Source: Bacteroidia bacterium (GTDB taxonomy: Bacteria > Bacteroidota > Bacteroidia > B-17B0 > Aurantibacillaceae). From it: 64,000 nucleotides of DNA. The DNA lies in assembly GCA_016787895.1 (NCBI GenBank), contig JAEUTN010000016.1, forward strand, positions 46,733 through 110,732, given 5' to 3'. How positions within the stretch are numbered: the stretch's first letter is position 1; every line of letters starts with the position of its first letter. Under the pieces are notes generated by a model. The model was not told the origin of the DNA and ran no database searches. It was given only the letters and a program-made list of their open reading frames with translations. The position numbers and the translations under genes were made by a program. This document shows positions 1-9,600 of this stretch, piece by piece.

Positions 1-286
1 GCTCCTGGCTTTGAGCCTGAAGAATAACAAAATCCCAATCCTTTGAATAAATTTTTGCCAAACAATTGGCATCATTGTAATGGTTGTTAAAAGTGTATCC
101 TCCTGGGGCATAACTATCCACATCCAAAGAATCGCCATTTGCCAGGGCCAGTTGCTGCACCAATTGCGGCAAATTATTAAAGTAGGTGTAGCTGTTGCCA
201 ATAAATAAAGCGCTGCGCTTTTTAAACTGGGCATGAGTAGTCATTGAGCATACAATGAACAAGAGGCTTGACAAAAACAATTTCAT
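1..286 (-). CDS. SGNH/GDSL-type hydrolase, N-terminal part only (runs off window edge)
   Basis: Reading the minus strand from the ATG at 286 gives about 95 residues without a stop up to the window edge. The protein opens with a signal peptide (MKLFLSSLLFIVCSMTTHAQ), followed by KKRSALFIGNSYTYFNNLPQ. The stretch LFIGNSYT resembles block I of SGNH hydrolases as found in the DUF4886-like branch (usual form IGNSFT), where the Ser would be the nucleophile. Such secreted enzymes deacylate or hydrolyse esters. The catalytic Asp-x-x-His block would lie outside the window, so the family call is an inference from the N-terminus. It is transcribed in the same direction as serC but sits after the serC terminator, so it is probably its own unit. 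Confidence 0.7.
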   Translation of the reverse strand, partial: MKLFLSSLLFIVCSMTTHAQFKKRSALFIGNSYTYFNNLPQLVQQLALANGDSLDVDSYAPGGYTFNNHYNDANCLAKIYSKDWDFVILQAQSQE

Positions 287-334
287 TTTTCAAAAATAAA
301 GAAACTATTACAGCCCGGCTTGCTCCTCCACTCA

Positions 335-361
335 ATAAAAAAGCCGGTTCAATCACCGGCT
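335..361 (-). terminator. Intrinsic terminator of serC
   Basis: On the minus strand AGCCGGT and ACCGGCT form a 7-bp stem with a 6-base loop and are followed by a T-run. It lies about 25 bases after the serC stop codon. Confidence 0.85.
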
Positions 362-385
362 CCTTTCACTCTGTTCTTTTTATGC

Positions 386-1459
386 TTAGGCAAACTTTTT
401 CTCGAAGGCCTGCATTACTTCTACCAAAGCCTTTACACTTTCAAGAGGCAAAGCATTGTACAGGGAAGCACGGTAACCGCCCACATCACGGTGGCCACGG
501 ATACCGGAAATGTTAGCCTCTTTCCACAGTTTGTCAAATTCAGTTTCCAATTCCGGTTTATTGGTAAGGAAACACACGTTCATTTTGCTTCTGTCCTCTT
601 TAGCTGTAGTTCCATAAAACAAAGAGTTTCTGTCAATTTCGTTATAAAGCGCATCGGCCTTTTGTTGGTTGACTTTCTCTATCCAGGCAATACCACCGTT
701 CTTTTTTAACCATTGCAGCGTAAGCAGCGTCACGTAAATCGGAAATACCGGAGGTGTATTATACATACTGCCTCCTTTGATGTGCACCTGGTAATCGAGC
801 ATTGACAACATTTTGCGTCCTGTTTTTCCCAGCGCATCTTTTTTCACCATTACCATGGTACTTCCGGCAGGACCCATGTTTTTCTGCGCGCCTGCGTAAA
901 TAAGGGCAAAATCTTTAGCGTTTACTTTACGACTGAAAATATCCGAACTCATGTCGCACACCAATGGAATGGGCGATTTTGGAAAGGCCTGCATTTGTGT
1001 TCCGTAAATGGTATTGTTGCTGGTAATGTGCAGGTAATCGGCGTCTTTAGGTATTTCGTATCCTTTGGGTATGTAGGTGAATTTTTTATCCTCAGAGGAA
1101 GCGATGACCGAAGTCGTACCAATCAATTTGGCTTCCTTAATAGCCTTTGTTGCCCAAACCCCTGTGTTAACATAAGCTGCAGTGCCGTTTTCACGAAGCA
1201 AATTATATGGCACCATGGCAAATTGCAAACTGGCTCCTCCACCCAGATACAACACTTCGTAATCATCCCCAACCTCAAACAACTCTTTCACAATTGAGCG
1301 GGCCTCATCCATCACCTTTTCGTAATTTTTGCTGCGGTGTGAAATTTCAAGCAAGGATAAGTTTAAATTATCAAAATTGATGCAGGCTTCAGAAGCTTGT
1401 TTGAGCACCTCAGCGGGTAAAATGCCGGGGCCGGCGGAGAAGTTATGGACTTTAGTCAT
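386..1459 (-). CDS. serC: Phosphoserine aminotransferase SerC
   Basis: PLP-dependent class V aminotransferase that converts 3-phosphohydroxypyruvate and glutamate to O-phosphoserine (serine synthesis) and also serves pyridoxal phosphate synthesis; cytosolic homodimer. The 357-residue length is standard for SerC. Visible signatures are the N-terminal NFSAGPG, the phosphate/PLP loop GGGASLQF near residue 73, HITSNNTIYGTQ near 144-155, and AGAQKNMGPAG, whose K193 should be the Schiff-base lysine. RGHRDVGGYRASLYNA near the end is the typical substrate-binding segment. It lies 32 bases downstream of the WG-repeat gene on the same strand and may be co-transcribed, although I see no obvious functional link. 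An intrinsic terminator follows. The ATG start is well placed before the conserved N-terminus. Confidence 0.96.
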   Translation of the reverse strand: MTKVHNFSAGPGILPAEVLKQASEACINFDNLNLSLLEISHRSKNYEKVMDEARSIVKELFEVGDDYEVLYLGGGASLQFAMVPYNLLRENGTAAYVNTGVWATKAIKEAKLIGTTSVIASSEDKKFTYIPKGYEIPKDADYLHITSNNTIYGTQMQAFPKSPIPLVCDMSSDIFSRKVNAKDFALIYAGAQKNMGPAGSTMVMVKKDALGKTGRKMLSMLDYQVHIKGGSMYNTPPVFPIYVTLLTLQWLKKNGGIAWIEKVNQQKADALYNEIDRNSLFYGTTAKEDRSKMNVCFLTNKPELETEFDKLWKEANISGIRGHRDVGGYRASLYNALPLESVKALVEVMQAFEKKFA

Positions 1460-1491
1460 AGTTGAATTTTAGAGTTTAAATGTACAAATGT

Positions 1492-3573
1492 TTAAAGTTT
1501 CAGCAATTTAATTTCCCCATTTTTTAGGCTAAACAACACGTAGGGGGGCTCCAGTACCTGATACTGCTCAATTTGTTCAAGCAAAACCCGGCCTTTTTTA
1601 TCCATCAAAAGTTTACCTTGTTGCGTTTCCACTATAAAAAAACGGTTTAGCAGCCTTTCCATTTTTGAATCACTTTTGAAAATAGTTCGACCCAGCACAT
1701 CAATGGCTTCATACGCGTCTCCTTTTTTAACGAGGGCTATGCTATCTGCAAAATCCTCTGCCCAGGTGTATTGATAAGGTATGGCCACCTGCAATTTACG
1801 ATCCACAAAGCCATACTTTTTTTTCTTTTTAACTCTTAGCAGGTCGTCGTTGAAAAAACCACAGTCCTCGTACACCCCATAGTTCACGCGCAGGGCCCCG
1901 TTTGCATCCATCAAAGCCATGGTTTTATTTTTCAGTAATCGAAACCAGGCGTTTTGAAGGTAATACGCTACCGGATGTTCTTTCAGGTAATCGAATTCCA
2001 TGGCGCTGAGAAAACAACCTTCGGCACTGTAAAAACCGTAATGATTGTCTTTCACCAGAATATACAGTCCGTTGCCGGCTTCCAGCACCTGGTCGTAAAG
2101 GGTTTCCAGCACTATCCTCCCGTTACAATCGAGTAAACCAAAGCCACTTGATTTCCGCACCACGGCTATCCCGCTTTCATTAAAGTCCGAAATCCAATCG
2201 AACTCCGCTTTGTGCACATACCCCCTGAGGTTCACAAAACCATATTTTTCGCCTTCTCTGTAGCTTGCAATTCCCGAATTAAAATTTCCCAGGTATTCGT
2301 AGCGGGCTTCCACCCTGCTTTGACCAAAACGATCGAGGGCACCGTATTGGCCCTTTGTTTTCAATACATACAAATTGTCTGATAATTCGTTGATTTCTTC
2401 GTAGTCGGGTGAAATCACCTGCCCCTGGCGGTTGATGAATTTCCAGGTGCCATTTCGTTTTACCGGGGCTACACCTGCGTTGAAGCCAAACGCGTCTTCA
2501 AAACTCTGTTGAAATACATTTTCATTGAGTTTGTTGATGAACCAAACAGAATCGTTACGACTCACGAGCGCCAATTCCTCTTTAAAACCGCTTGCTGCAT
2601 CGTATTGAGGGGCAATCTGTATGATTCCATTCGTATCAATATAGCCATACATGTCATCGTGACGAAAAACCAAAAAGCGTTTGCTGCTCATTTGCAATTC
2701 CTTGAGTATGGTATTTCTAAGGGGAAATCCGGGGTACATGGCCAGAAAACGAATGAGCTCTTCATCAGAATACGAGCGTACACTGAGCGAAAACAACAAT
2801 TTCCAGGCTTCATTGGCCTGACTTGCATTCGGGTACTGCTTAACAAAAAAAACAAGACCATTCACATCGTTGGTGTTGCGGTAAATTCCATAAAGGTTTT
2901 CCAGCGCGGTATTTCGCATGCTGTTGTTTGGATGCAGCTTTAAAAACCGTTTGTACTCCTCAGCACTTTTGTTTGCGCACATTTCTTCATAAATCTGTCG
3001 TTGCTGCAACTGCACAGCCTCGCCGTAAAATGCACTTTGGGGATGGGTATTCAGGAAGCCTAAGGTTTTTAAACTGTGGTTACCTTTTATTACCTCATTA
3101 AACTCCAGCTCATCGCGTTTGTAGCGGGCTTCCCATTTCAGAGAAGGATCAGCCAGGGTAACGCGTTCCAGAAATTGATCCCAAACCTCAATACTCCCTG
3201 CTGACAGCGCCAGGGTGTAGCAGGTTTGAACACAAGCGGCCAGCTGGGTTTCAAGACTTGCCCCATCCACGGTATATCCTGAAATCACAAGGACTTGAGG
3301 AGTTTTTTGATATAACACGAGGGCTGCGTGTGCGTATTTATAGGCACTGTCGGGCTGGGTGAAGGGATTGTCGCGACGGGCGTAAATCAGGGAAAGTCCA
3401 TATGCGGCCGGAGCATTCGTTTTACCGGAAAAAGATGTATAAAAAAGGGCTTTGGCTTTAAAATAATCAAAAATGCACAGTGCCTCGTATCCATGTTTGA
3501 GTGTTTTGTTCATCTGGGCCTTCAGGACAGTGCCCAGAAACAACAAGACGAACAAAACCAGCTTCCTTTTCAC
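1492..3573 (-). CDS. Secreted WG-repeat protein
   Basis: 693-residue protein with a signal peptide (MKRKLVLFVLLFLGTVLKAQ). The N-terminal third (about residues 20-270) is helical, TPR/Sel1-like in composition. From about residue 300 on there are at least six WG-type repeats, seen as YGYIDTNG, WKFINRQG, YGALDRFG, YGFVNLRG, FGLLDCNG, YGFVDRKL, each preceded by an aromatic/acidic strand. WG repeats form beta structures of unknown function in periplasmic or surface proteins of Bacteroidota. The start codon is GTG (minus strand 3573-3571), with a GATATTTG -7-like box four bases upstream, so the mRNA may be leaderless. No catalytic motif is visible; function unknown. Confidence 0.85.
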   Translation of the reverse strand: MKRKLVLFVLLFLGTVLKAQMNKTLKHGYEALCIFDYFKAKALFYTSFSGKTNAPAAYGLSLIYARRDNPFTQPDSAYKYAHAALVLYQKTPQVLVISGYTVDGASLETQLAACVQTCYTLALSAGSIEVWDQFLERVTLADPSLKWEARYKRDELEFNEVIKGNHSLKTLGFLNTHPQSAFYGEAVQLQQRQIYEEMCANKSAEEYKRFLKLHPNNSMRNTALENLYGIYRNTNDVNGLVFFVKQYPNASQANEAWKLLFSLSVRSYSDEELIRFLAMYPGFPLRNTILKELQMSSKRFLVFRHDDMYGYIDTNGIIQIAPQYDAASGFKEELALVSRNDSVWFINKLNENVFQQSFEDAFGFNAGVAPVKRNGTWKFINRQGQVISPDYEEINELSDNLYVLKTKGQYGALDRFGQSRVEARYEYLGNFNSGIASYREGEKYGFVNLRGYVHKAEFDWISDFNESGIAVVRKSSGFGLLDCNGRIVLETLYDQVLEAGNGLYILVKDNHYGFYSAEGCFLSAMEFDYLKEHPVAYYLQNAWFRLLKNKTMALMDANGALRVNYGVYEDCGFFNDDLLRVKKKKKYGFVDRKLQVAIPYQYTWAEDFADSIALVKKGDAYEAIDVLGRTIFKSDSKMERLLNRFFIVETQQGKLLMDKKGRVLLEQIEQYQVLEPPYVLFSLKNGEIKLLKL

Positions 3574-3577
3574 AGGG

Positions 3578-3585
3578 CAAATATC
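3578..3585 (-). promoter_or_regulatory. Probable -7 box of the WG-repeat gene
   Basis: GATATTTG on the minus strand matches TAnnTTTG at seven of eight positions and ends 4 bases before the GTG start. I see no convincing -33 TTG at the expected 17-23 base distance. Confidence 0.4.
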
Positions 3586-3640
3586 TGAATTTTCACTAGC
3601 GGGTGCTTATCAAGGCTATTTTTACCTGTATATTCGCCCT

Positions 3641-3832
3641 ATGTTTAGCACCGGACGTATAATTTTTGCACTGGTATTTCTGGTGGCTTTTGTTTTAGCT
3701 TTAGTTTGGAGTTACCGAAAGGACAGCGCCGTGAACCGCATCCACTTCAAAAAACCCTATAAAGTGCTGCTGGCTTTGCTTGGTTTTTTTCTACTTCTTT
3801 TCCTTTTGGTCAAAATAAAGCAGTATTTGTAA
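3641..3832 (+). CDS. Small two-helix membrane protein
   Basis: 63 residues from ATG 3641. It consists of two hydrophobic helices (about residues 5-22 and 42-60) joined by a short polar loop containing SYRKDSAVNR, with a basic C-terminus (VKIKQYL). The reading frame is open further upstream, but those residues overlap the divergent WG gene and its promoter, so the ATG at 3641 is the sensible start. Small inner-membrane proteins of this build are common in Bacteroidota; I do not recognise a named family. It stands divergently from the WG gene and directly upstream of the secreted protein at 3873. Confidence 0.6.
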   Translation: MFSTGRIIFALVFLVAFVLALVWSYRKDSAVNRIHFKKPYKVLLALLGFFLLLFLLVKIKQYL

Positions 3833-3857
3833 TTCGTCGGTTTTTTTCCTATCTTCG
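3826..3857 (+). promoter_or_regulatory. Probable promoter of the secreted protein at 3873
   Basis: TTTG (3826-3829), 20 bases, then TATCTTCG (3850-3857), one mismatch from the Bacteroidota consensus TTTG-N19-TAnnTTTG. The -33 box overlaps the end of the preceding small gene. Confidence 0.5.
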
Positions 3858-3872
3858 TCGTGCATTTTACTT

Positions 3873-4661
3873 ATGTGGTCCGTTTTCACATACCGCTTTT
3901 TCAGCTTTTTGTTGTGTATTGCAGGTTTCAACCTGTTTTCGGCTACTTTGGTACTGGAAGGCAAGTACCAGAATAAAAACATTCTGGTGCACAACAGTCT
4001 GGTAAAAAGCGGGGTAGGCTACTGTGCCAAGGAAATTAAAGTAAATGGACAGATTACCAGCGACGAAACCAATTCCGCCGCTTTTGAAATTGATTTAAGC
4101 GCCATGAATCTCAAGCTGGGCGAAAAAGTCATCATTGAAATTATTCACGATAAAGATTGCCGCCCTAAAATTCTTAACCCTGAAGATCTTTTCCCTAAAC
4201 CAACCTATGAGTTATTGGCCATGAACCTCAGTATTGATGGGGTTTTAACCTGGTCTACAAAAAACGAAAGCGGATCTTTACCTTTTGTGATTGAACAATT
4301 CAAGTGGAACAAATGGGTGCGCGTTGGAGAAGTAATGGGTAACGGAACCCCTGTTAAAAACACCTACTCCTTTAAAGTGACCATGCATAGTGGAGAAAAC
4401 AAATTCAGGCTCAGGCAAAAAGGATACAATGCCAGCATAAAGGTTTCCAATGACGCGCTGGTGCTTGCCAACATCAAAACTCCTGAGTATGTGCTCAAAA
4501 AAGAAAGTGTAGAGTTTGACACAGAAACCGCTTACGAAGTGTACGACATTTATGGTGTTAACCTGATGAAGGGCTATGGCAAATCCATAACTATCAGCAA
4601 CCTCAAACCCGGAGAGTATTACCTCAGTTACGATAACACCACGGTGACTTTCAAAAAATAG
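3873..4661 (+). CDS. Secreted protein with T9SS-like C-terminal domain, unknown function
   Basis: 262 residues with an N-terminal signal peptide (hydrophobic about residues 6-24, FSFLLCIAGFNLFSA). The middle contains beta-rich sequence with one Cys pair (YCAKEI and DKDCRP). The last 45 residues (YEVYDIYGVNLMKG, then ISNLKPGEYYLSYDN and VTFKK) have the beta-sandwich pattern of type A T9SS sorting domains: a DIYG-like turn, an aliphatic-L-x-x-G-x-Y-x-L strand and a lysine-rich end. It is therefore probably exported by T9SS and retained at the cell surface. No enzymatic motif is visible. The 3' end overlaps the convergent Nudix gene by 11 bases. Confidence 0.75.
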   Translation: MWSVFTYRFFSFLLCIAGFNLFSATLVLEGKYQNKNILVHNSLVKSGVGYCAKEIKVNGQITSDETNSAAFEIDLSAMNLKLGEKVIIEIIHDKDCRPKILNPEDLFPKPTYELLAMNLSIDGVLTWSTKNESGSLPFVIEQFKWNKWVRVGEVMGNGTPVKNTYSFKVTMHSGENKFRLRQKGYNASIKVSNDALVLANIKTPEYVLKKESVEFDTETAYEVYDIYGVNLMKGYGKSITISNLKPGEYYLSYDNTTVTFKK

Positions 4662-5274
4662 GTTTCAGCAAAGCTTTCATTTCGCTCAAAATCATGGCGG
4701 TTGCCCCCCACACCTGTTTGTCTTCCAACAAAAAATAAGGGGTAATGACTGAATAATCTTTCACCTTCACACTTCCCTTGTTCAGCTTGGTATCGTCGAG
4801 CAGGTCCCTTAATTTTATGGAATACACCGCACTTACTTCTCTTACCTGAGGCCTGAACCAGGGCGACGGGGTGTTGAGAAAAGATACATAAGGTTGAACC
4901 AGATAACCGCTTACCGGAATATACAATGGACTGAGTTTGCCCAATAGTTGTATTTCTCCTTCTACCCCAATTTCCTCGTAACATTCACGAATGGCGGTTT
5001 GTTCAAGGTCCCTATCCGATTCCTCCTGCTTGCCTCCGGGCAAACTGATTTGTCCGCTGTGCACCCCTTCATATTCTACTCTTTGAATCAAGGGAAAAAA
5101 CAATTCATCCATCGCGTTTTTATAAAGCAGCACCATCACCGCACTGGGTTTATATTCGCCGGGTTTCAATTGTGCGGGATCGATTAGTGTTCGGTTCACC
5201 GGGGCCAGCCGGCTTTGCGCTTCAGCACCGGGTAGCGGACCCACAAGTGTGTTTTTGAGATTATTTAAGAGCAC
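4651..5274 (-). CDS. Nudix hydrolase, CoA pyrophosphatase-like
   Basis: Hydrolyses nucleoside-diphosphate-linked substrates; the family placement (NUDT7/CoA pyrophosphatase type) follows from SGQISLPGGKQE leading into the Nudix box with REcyEEIG (about residues 81-103 from the start chosen here), and from the UPF0035-like region SLPGGKQEESDRD. About 207 residues is normal for the group. The frame stays open to a TTG at 5283, but a perfect -7 box TAGGTTTG (5288-5281 on the minus strand) covers that TTG, so I place the start at the GTG at 5274, six bases after the box. It is divergent from ribBA and convergent with the gene ending at 4661. Confidence 0.88.
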   Translation of the reverse strand: MLLNNLKNTLVGPLPGAEAQSRLAPVNRTLIDPAQLKPGEYKPSAVMVLLYKNAMDELFFPLIQRVEYEGVHSGQISLPGGKQEESDRDLEQTAIRECYEEIGVEGEIQLLGKLSPLYIPVSGYLVQPYVSFLNTPSPWFRPQVREVSAVYSIKLRDLLDDTKLNKGSVKVKDYSVITPYFLLEDKQVWGATAMILSEMKALLKPIF

Positions 5275-5280
5275 CGCGGT

Positions 5281-5319
5281 CAAACCTAAGGGTTTAGGGC
5301 TATAAATTACTTAAATTTG
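5281..5319. promoter_or_regulatory. Divergent -7 boxes for the Nudix gene and ribBA
   Basis: Minus strand TAGGTTTG at 5288-5281 faces the Nudix GTG start (6-base gap). Plus strand TAAATTTG at 5312-5319 precedes the ribBA ATG by 10 bases. Both match TAnnTTTG exactly. No FMN (RFN) riboswitch fits in the 10-base ribBA leader. Confidence 0.65.
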
Positions 5320-5329
5320 CAGGAATACT

Positions 5330-6535
5330 ATGAGCGAATTTAAGTTAAATACAATTGAGGAAGCCCTGGAAGACATCCGTAAAGGTAAAGTGATTATTGT
5401 AGTGGATGATGAGGACCGGGAGAACGAAGGTGACTTTGTAACTGCAGCCCGGAATGCCAGTCCGGAGGTGATCAATTTTATGGCCACTCACGGAAGGGGC
5501 TTGATTTGTGCGCCCTTGACCGAAGAGCGGGCCCATGAATTGAAGCTCGACATGATGGTGCCAGCCAATACCTCCTTGCATGAAACACCTTTCACTGTTT
5601 CTGTTGACCTACTGGGTTTTGGATGTACTACCGGCATTTCAGCTTCCGATCGCTCAAAAACCGTTCGTGCGCTGATAGATAAAACCATCAAACCCTCTGA
5701 TTTTGGACGTCCGGGACACATCTTCCCGCTTAAATCCAAACCGGGTGGGGTGTTAAGAAGAACAGGTCATACCGAAGCCACGGTTGACCTTTCGGTGCTT
5801 GCCGGATTTGAACCTTGCGGAGTTTTGGTAGAAATTTTAAATGAAGACGGCACCATGGCCCGCTTACCGGAGCTGATGAAGATTGCCGAAAAATTCGACC
5901 TCAAAATCATCAGCATTGAGGACTTAATTGCCTACCGCCTCGAAAAAGAGAGTATTGTTCAGCGACAGGTGGAAGTGAACCTTCCCACCAACTGGGGCGA
6001 TTTTAAATTGATTGACTATCTGGTAGAAACGAACGGACAGGAGCACCTGGCCCTTGTTAAGGGGGAATGGAATAAAAATGAACCCGTGCTGGTGCGTATG
6101 CACTCTTCTTGTGTGACCGGGGATATCTTTGGAAGTTGCCGCTGCGATTGCGGGGAACAACTGCACCGCTCCATGGAAATGATAGAAAAAGCCGGTAAAG
6201 GCGTGATTGTGTATCTCAATCAGGAAGGCCGGGGCATTGGTTTGTTGAATAAATTGCGCGCTTATAAACTACAGGAAGATGGTTTGGATACGGTGGAAGC
6301 CAACGTGGAGCTGGGTTTTAAAGCCGATGAACGGGATTATGGCGTGGGCGCCCAGATTTTGAGAGACCTTGGCATTCGCAAAATCAGACTTATGACCAAC
6401 AATCCAAAAAAACGGGCGGGTTTAATTGGTTATGGTCTTGAAATTGTAGAAAACGTCTCCATTTCTGTGGTTTCTAACCCCCATAATGAAAAATACCTTC
6501 AAACCAAGAAGGATAAAATGGGACATTCCTTTTAA
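5330..6535 (+). CDS. ribBA: Bifunctional 3,4-dihydroxy-2-butanone-4-phosphate synthase / GTP cyclohydrolase II
   Basis: Provides both entry reactions of riboflavin synthesis: ribulose 5-phosphate to 3,4-dihydroxy-2-butanone 4-phosphate, and GTP to the 2,5-diaminopyrimidine. The 401-residue protein has the RibB domain at about 1-205 (acidic loop [10 protein letters not shown] at 26-35; RTGHTEA at 144-150) and the RibA domain at about 210-400. In RibA the zinc cysteines C261, C272 and C274 are in [19 protein letters not shown], and [11 protein letters not shown] at 295-305 is the GTP-binding/catalytic segment. Both halves look intact, so both activities are expected. Start at ATG 5330, ten bases after an exact TAAATTTG -7 box. 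Transcribed alone. Confidence 0.97.
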   Translation: MSEFKLNTIEEALEDIRKGKVIIVVDDEDRENEGDFVTAARNASPEVINFMATHGRGLICAPLTEERAHELKLDMMVPANTSLHETPFTVSVDLLGFGCTTGISASDRSKTVRALIDKTIKPSDFGRPGHIFPLKSKPGGVLRRTGHTEATVDLSVLAGFEPCGVLVEILNEDGTMARLPELMKIAEKFDLKIISIEDLIAYRLEKESIVQRQVEVNLPTNWGDFKLIDYLVETNGQEHLALVKGEWNKNEPVLVRMHSSCVTGDIFGSCRCDCGEQLHRSMEMIEKAGKGVIVYLNQEGRGIGLLNKLRAYKLQEDGLDTVEANVELGFKADERDYGVGAQILRDLGIRKIRLMTNNPKKRAGLIGYGLEIVENVSISVVSNPHNEKYLQTKKDKMGHSF

Positions 6536-6624
6536 TTTCAGGCATTTGTAACAAAAATCACCAAAAGATTCTGAACTTTTGCGTTTATTTACCGTATTAA
6601 TGTTGCAAAATACGTAAATTCAAA

Positions 6625-9600
6625 TTGAACGCTTTCGGTAAATTCTGTTTCTTCTGTTCTTTTCTTTTTTTGAGTCTTTTGCTCCCAACCGGTATTGCAT
6701 ATTCTCAAACACTGGTTAATTATTCCTCAGCAAGAAACACAGGAATACCTTATACTTCCATTTCCGGAACTGGCTCAACGTTTTCGAGCTGGCGGAATAC
6801 CGGGGCAAATTCACAAGATGATAATCGCTCGGTTTTTACAAGTATAGGATTTGATTTTTGGTATCTGGGAGTCCGTTACACCCAATTTTCGGCTTCTACC
6901 AATGGCTTTATTGATTTCTCATCTTCCACTGACGATGGTGGACCACAGGCGGATGACTTTGGTTACAGCAACGCGGCCTTTACAACAGCCAACGTAAACA
7001 ACTCTACCCGACCGGCCATCGCGCCTTTTTATGATGATCTTACAACACAGGGGGGCGTTGATCCGATTGGAACAAGCATTAAATACCAGCTAAGCGGGGT
7101 TGCACCGAACAGAACACTTACCGTAGAATGGATTAACATGGCGGTATTTGGAAATGTATCGCCCAGTTTAAATTTTCAGGTACAACTTCTCGAAACAAGC
7201 GGCATCCTTAAAGTGAATTACGGCACTATGAATCCCGGTAACTTCACCTTCTCTTTCAGCATGGGTCTTAATGGAGTCACCATCAGCAATACCCCAACCG
7301 CCGCCCAATTAAAAATGCTGCAAACTGTAAATGGAACTACCTTTAATAACACGGTTCAAAACAATCTTGCAAGCATGCCTGCGGCTAATTCACAATACGT
7401 GTTTACGCCAGTATCGCCAACGCCTGTTTCGGGCAACCTTACGTTTTCAGGTGTTTCGCAAACCGGTATGACATTGAACTGGAGCAACTGGGCGAGCAAC
7501 GAACTGGGCTATGTGATTTACAATTCAACCGATGGTGTCAATTATTCGTTTGTTACCCAAACCGCGGCCAATGCCATCAGTTCTGCCATCACAGGACTGA
7601 ATCCCTCGACTACCTATTTCTGGAGGGTATACGCGGTTACAGAAGGCGCCTTAAGCACCGCCTTAACGGGTACACAAGCCACCTTGGGCGCTGGTAACAA
7701 AGTATCGCTAAACAGTGGGAACTGGAACACGGCGAACACCTGGACACCAAATGGTGTTCCGACTGCAGGGGATAACGTAAGCATTTCCAACGGTCATGTG
7801 GTTCTCATCAACACCAATGCCGTGTGTAATGGTTTAACGGTAGGTGCCGGAACCGGATCAACCCTGCAATTCTCCGGTGCGGCAAGAAACATGACGGTGA
7901 ACAACAATTTGGTGCTCAACACCAATGCCGTTTTTCAGGTGGACCCAAATTCAAACAACACCCATCAGCTTACGGTGGAAGGCAACATCAGCAACAACGG
8001 ACGCATCAGTTTTTCGGTGGATGCCAACAGTTTGTGCAACTTAACCATGAGCAGTTTCACCAATCAATCCATAAGTGGCAATGGTACCAATGTGTTTAAC
8101 CTGATTACACAAAATACGGGCTCCTCAAAATCCAATTTACTTGATATTTCTTGCCGGACCTTTTCAGCGGCAAGCAATTTTTTAACGCTGAATGCAGGCA
8201 CCTTTAAACTTTCAACTACTGACCCGGTTAACATCACACCTTTTACCGGAGCCACCACCATTTCAAACATTTGCGGTTTATGGCTCAATTCTTCGAATGC
8301 CATCATGAACACAGGGGCCGGTCTCACCCTTTCCGGCGGACTAAGCGTTTCAGGAGGCACGTTTAACCTTGGCAATGCAGCCGATGAGGATCTTTTCTCC
8401 AATGGAGGGGAAGTAATTTTATCCTCAGGTGCTTTGAATGTCGGAGGGAAATACTATTCCACGGGCATCAACAACATTTCTTTTTTTACCATTAACGGGG
8501 GCACACTAACGGTTCCGGTGTTTGGTTCGAACAGTACTACCGATGCGCCATTTCAGGTAACCGGTGTGGGTTCGGAATTTGACATGACCGGTGGCGTTAT
8601 TGTGATTCAAAGAGAAGGTGGTACAGGCGCTCAGGACCTTGGATTTATTAACACCGGAGCAAGCAGCGGCATCGTGAGCGGAGGCACCTTGCAAATTGGC
8701 AATGCTGCCACACCTTCCGGCCAATCCATCAGCATTAACTCCAGCGCGCAAATCGGAAATTTATCCCTGAACAGTGCCAATGCTACTGCTGTGATTAACA
8801 CCAACTCTTTGCAGATTATCAATGATGTGTTAATTGCTTCCGGGAATTTAAATGACAACGGTTTAAACATAGCCTTGGGTGGTAATTGGAACAATACAGG
8901 AGGCAGCTATGCCAATGGCAATGGCACCGTGATTTTTAACTCCGCGGGCTCAGCCCAAACCCTTTTTAAATCAGGAGGCGAAACCTTTAATAACCTTTTG
9001 TTTTCCGGGGCCGGGATAAAAACATTTGGAAGTGCCGTAAGTGCCAAGGGTTTTACCATCTCTCCCGGTGCAGCAGTAGACGTCACTGCCTCCAACCATC
9101 AACTTAGCCTGAGTGGTAATTTTATTAACAGCGGCAGTTTTAATGCCAGAAACGGAACTGTTCTTTTGAACGGCACTACCCTGCAAACGATTGGAGGCAG
9201 CAGCATCAGCGATTTTTATAATCTTAGTCTGAACAATGCGGTAGGCAGCAGTTTAAGTGCTTCAGAAAATCTGCTGAACGTGTTAAGCATCAGCAATGGC
9301 ACCTTTAATACCAACGGACAGAATTTTACGATGGTGTCAACCGCCGGCAATACAGCCAGGGTGGCTCAGATCACAGGAAGCGGCGATATCATTGGGAATG
9401 TAACAGTTCAGCGTTTTGCCCCGGGTGGAACCACAGGCTGGGCGTTTATAGGTACTCCGCTTTCTTCATCACCTACTTTGCAGGATTGGGACGATGATAT
9501 TTTTATCTCATGTTCCACCTGCCCGGATGGCAGCGCAGGCGGTTTTCTTTCCATTTACACCTATAATGAAGCCGCAACCGGTTTAGTAGACGATGCCACA

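Noticed and set aside
5281..5330. FMN riboswitch upstream of ribBA
   Set aside because: The promoter box is 10 bases from the start codon; no space and no RFN-like conserved bases.
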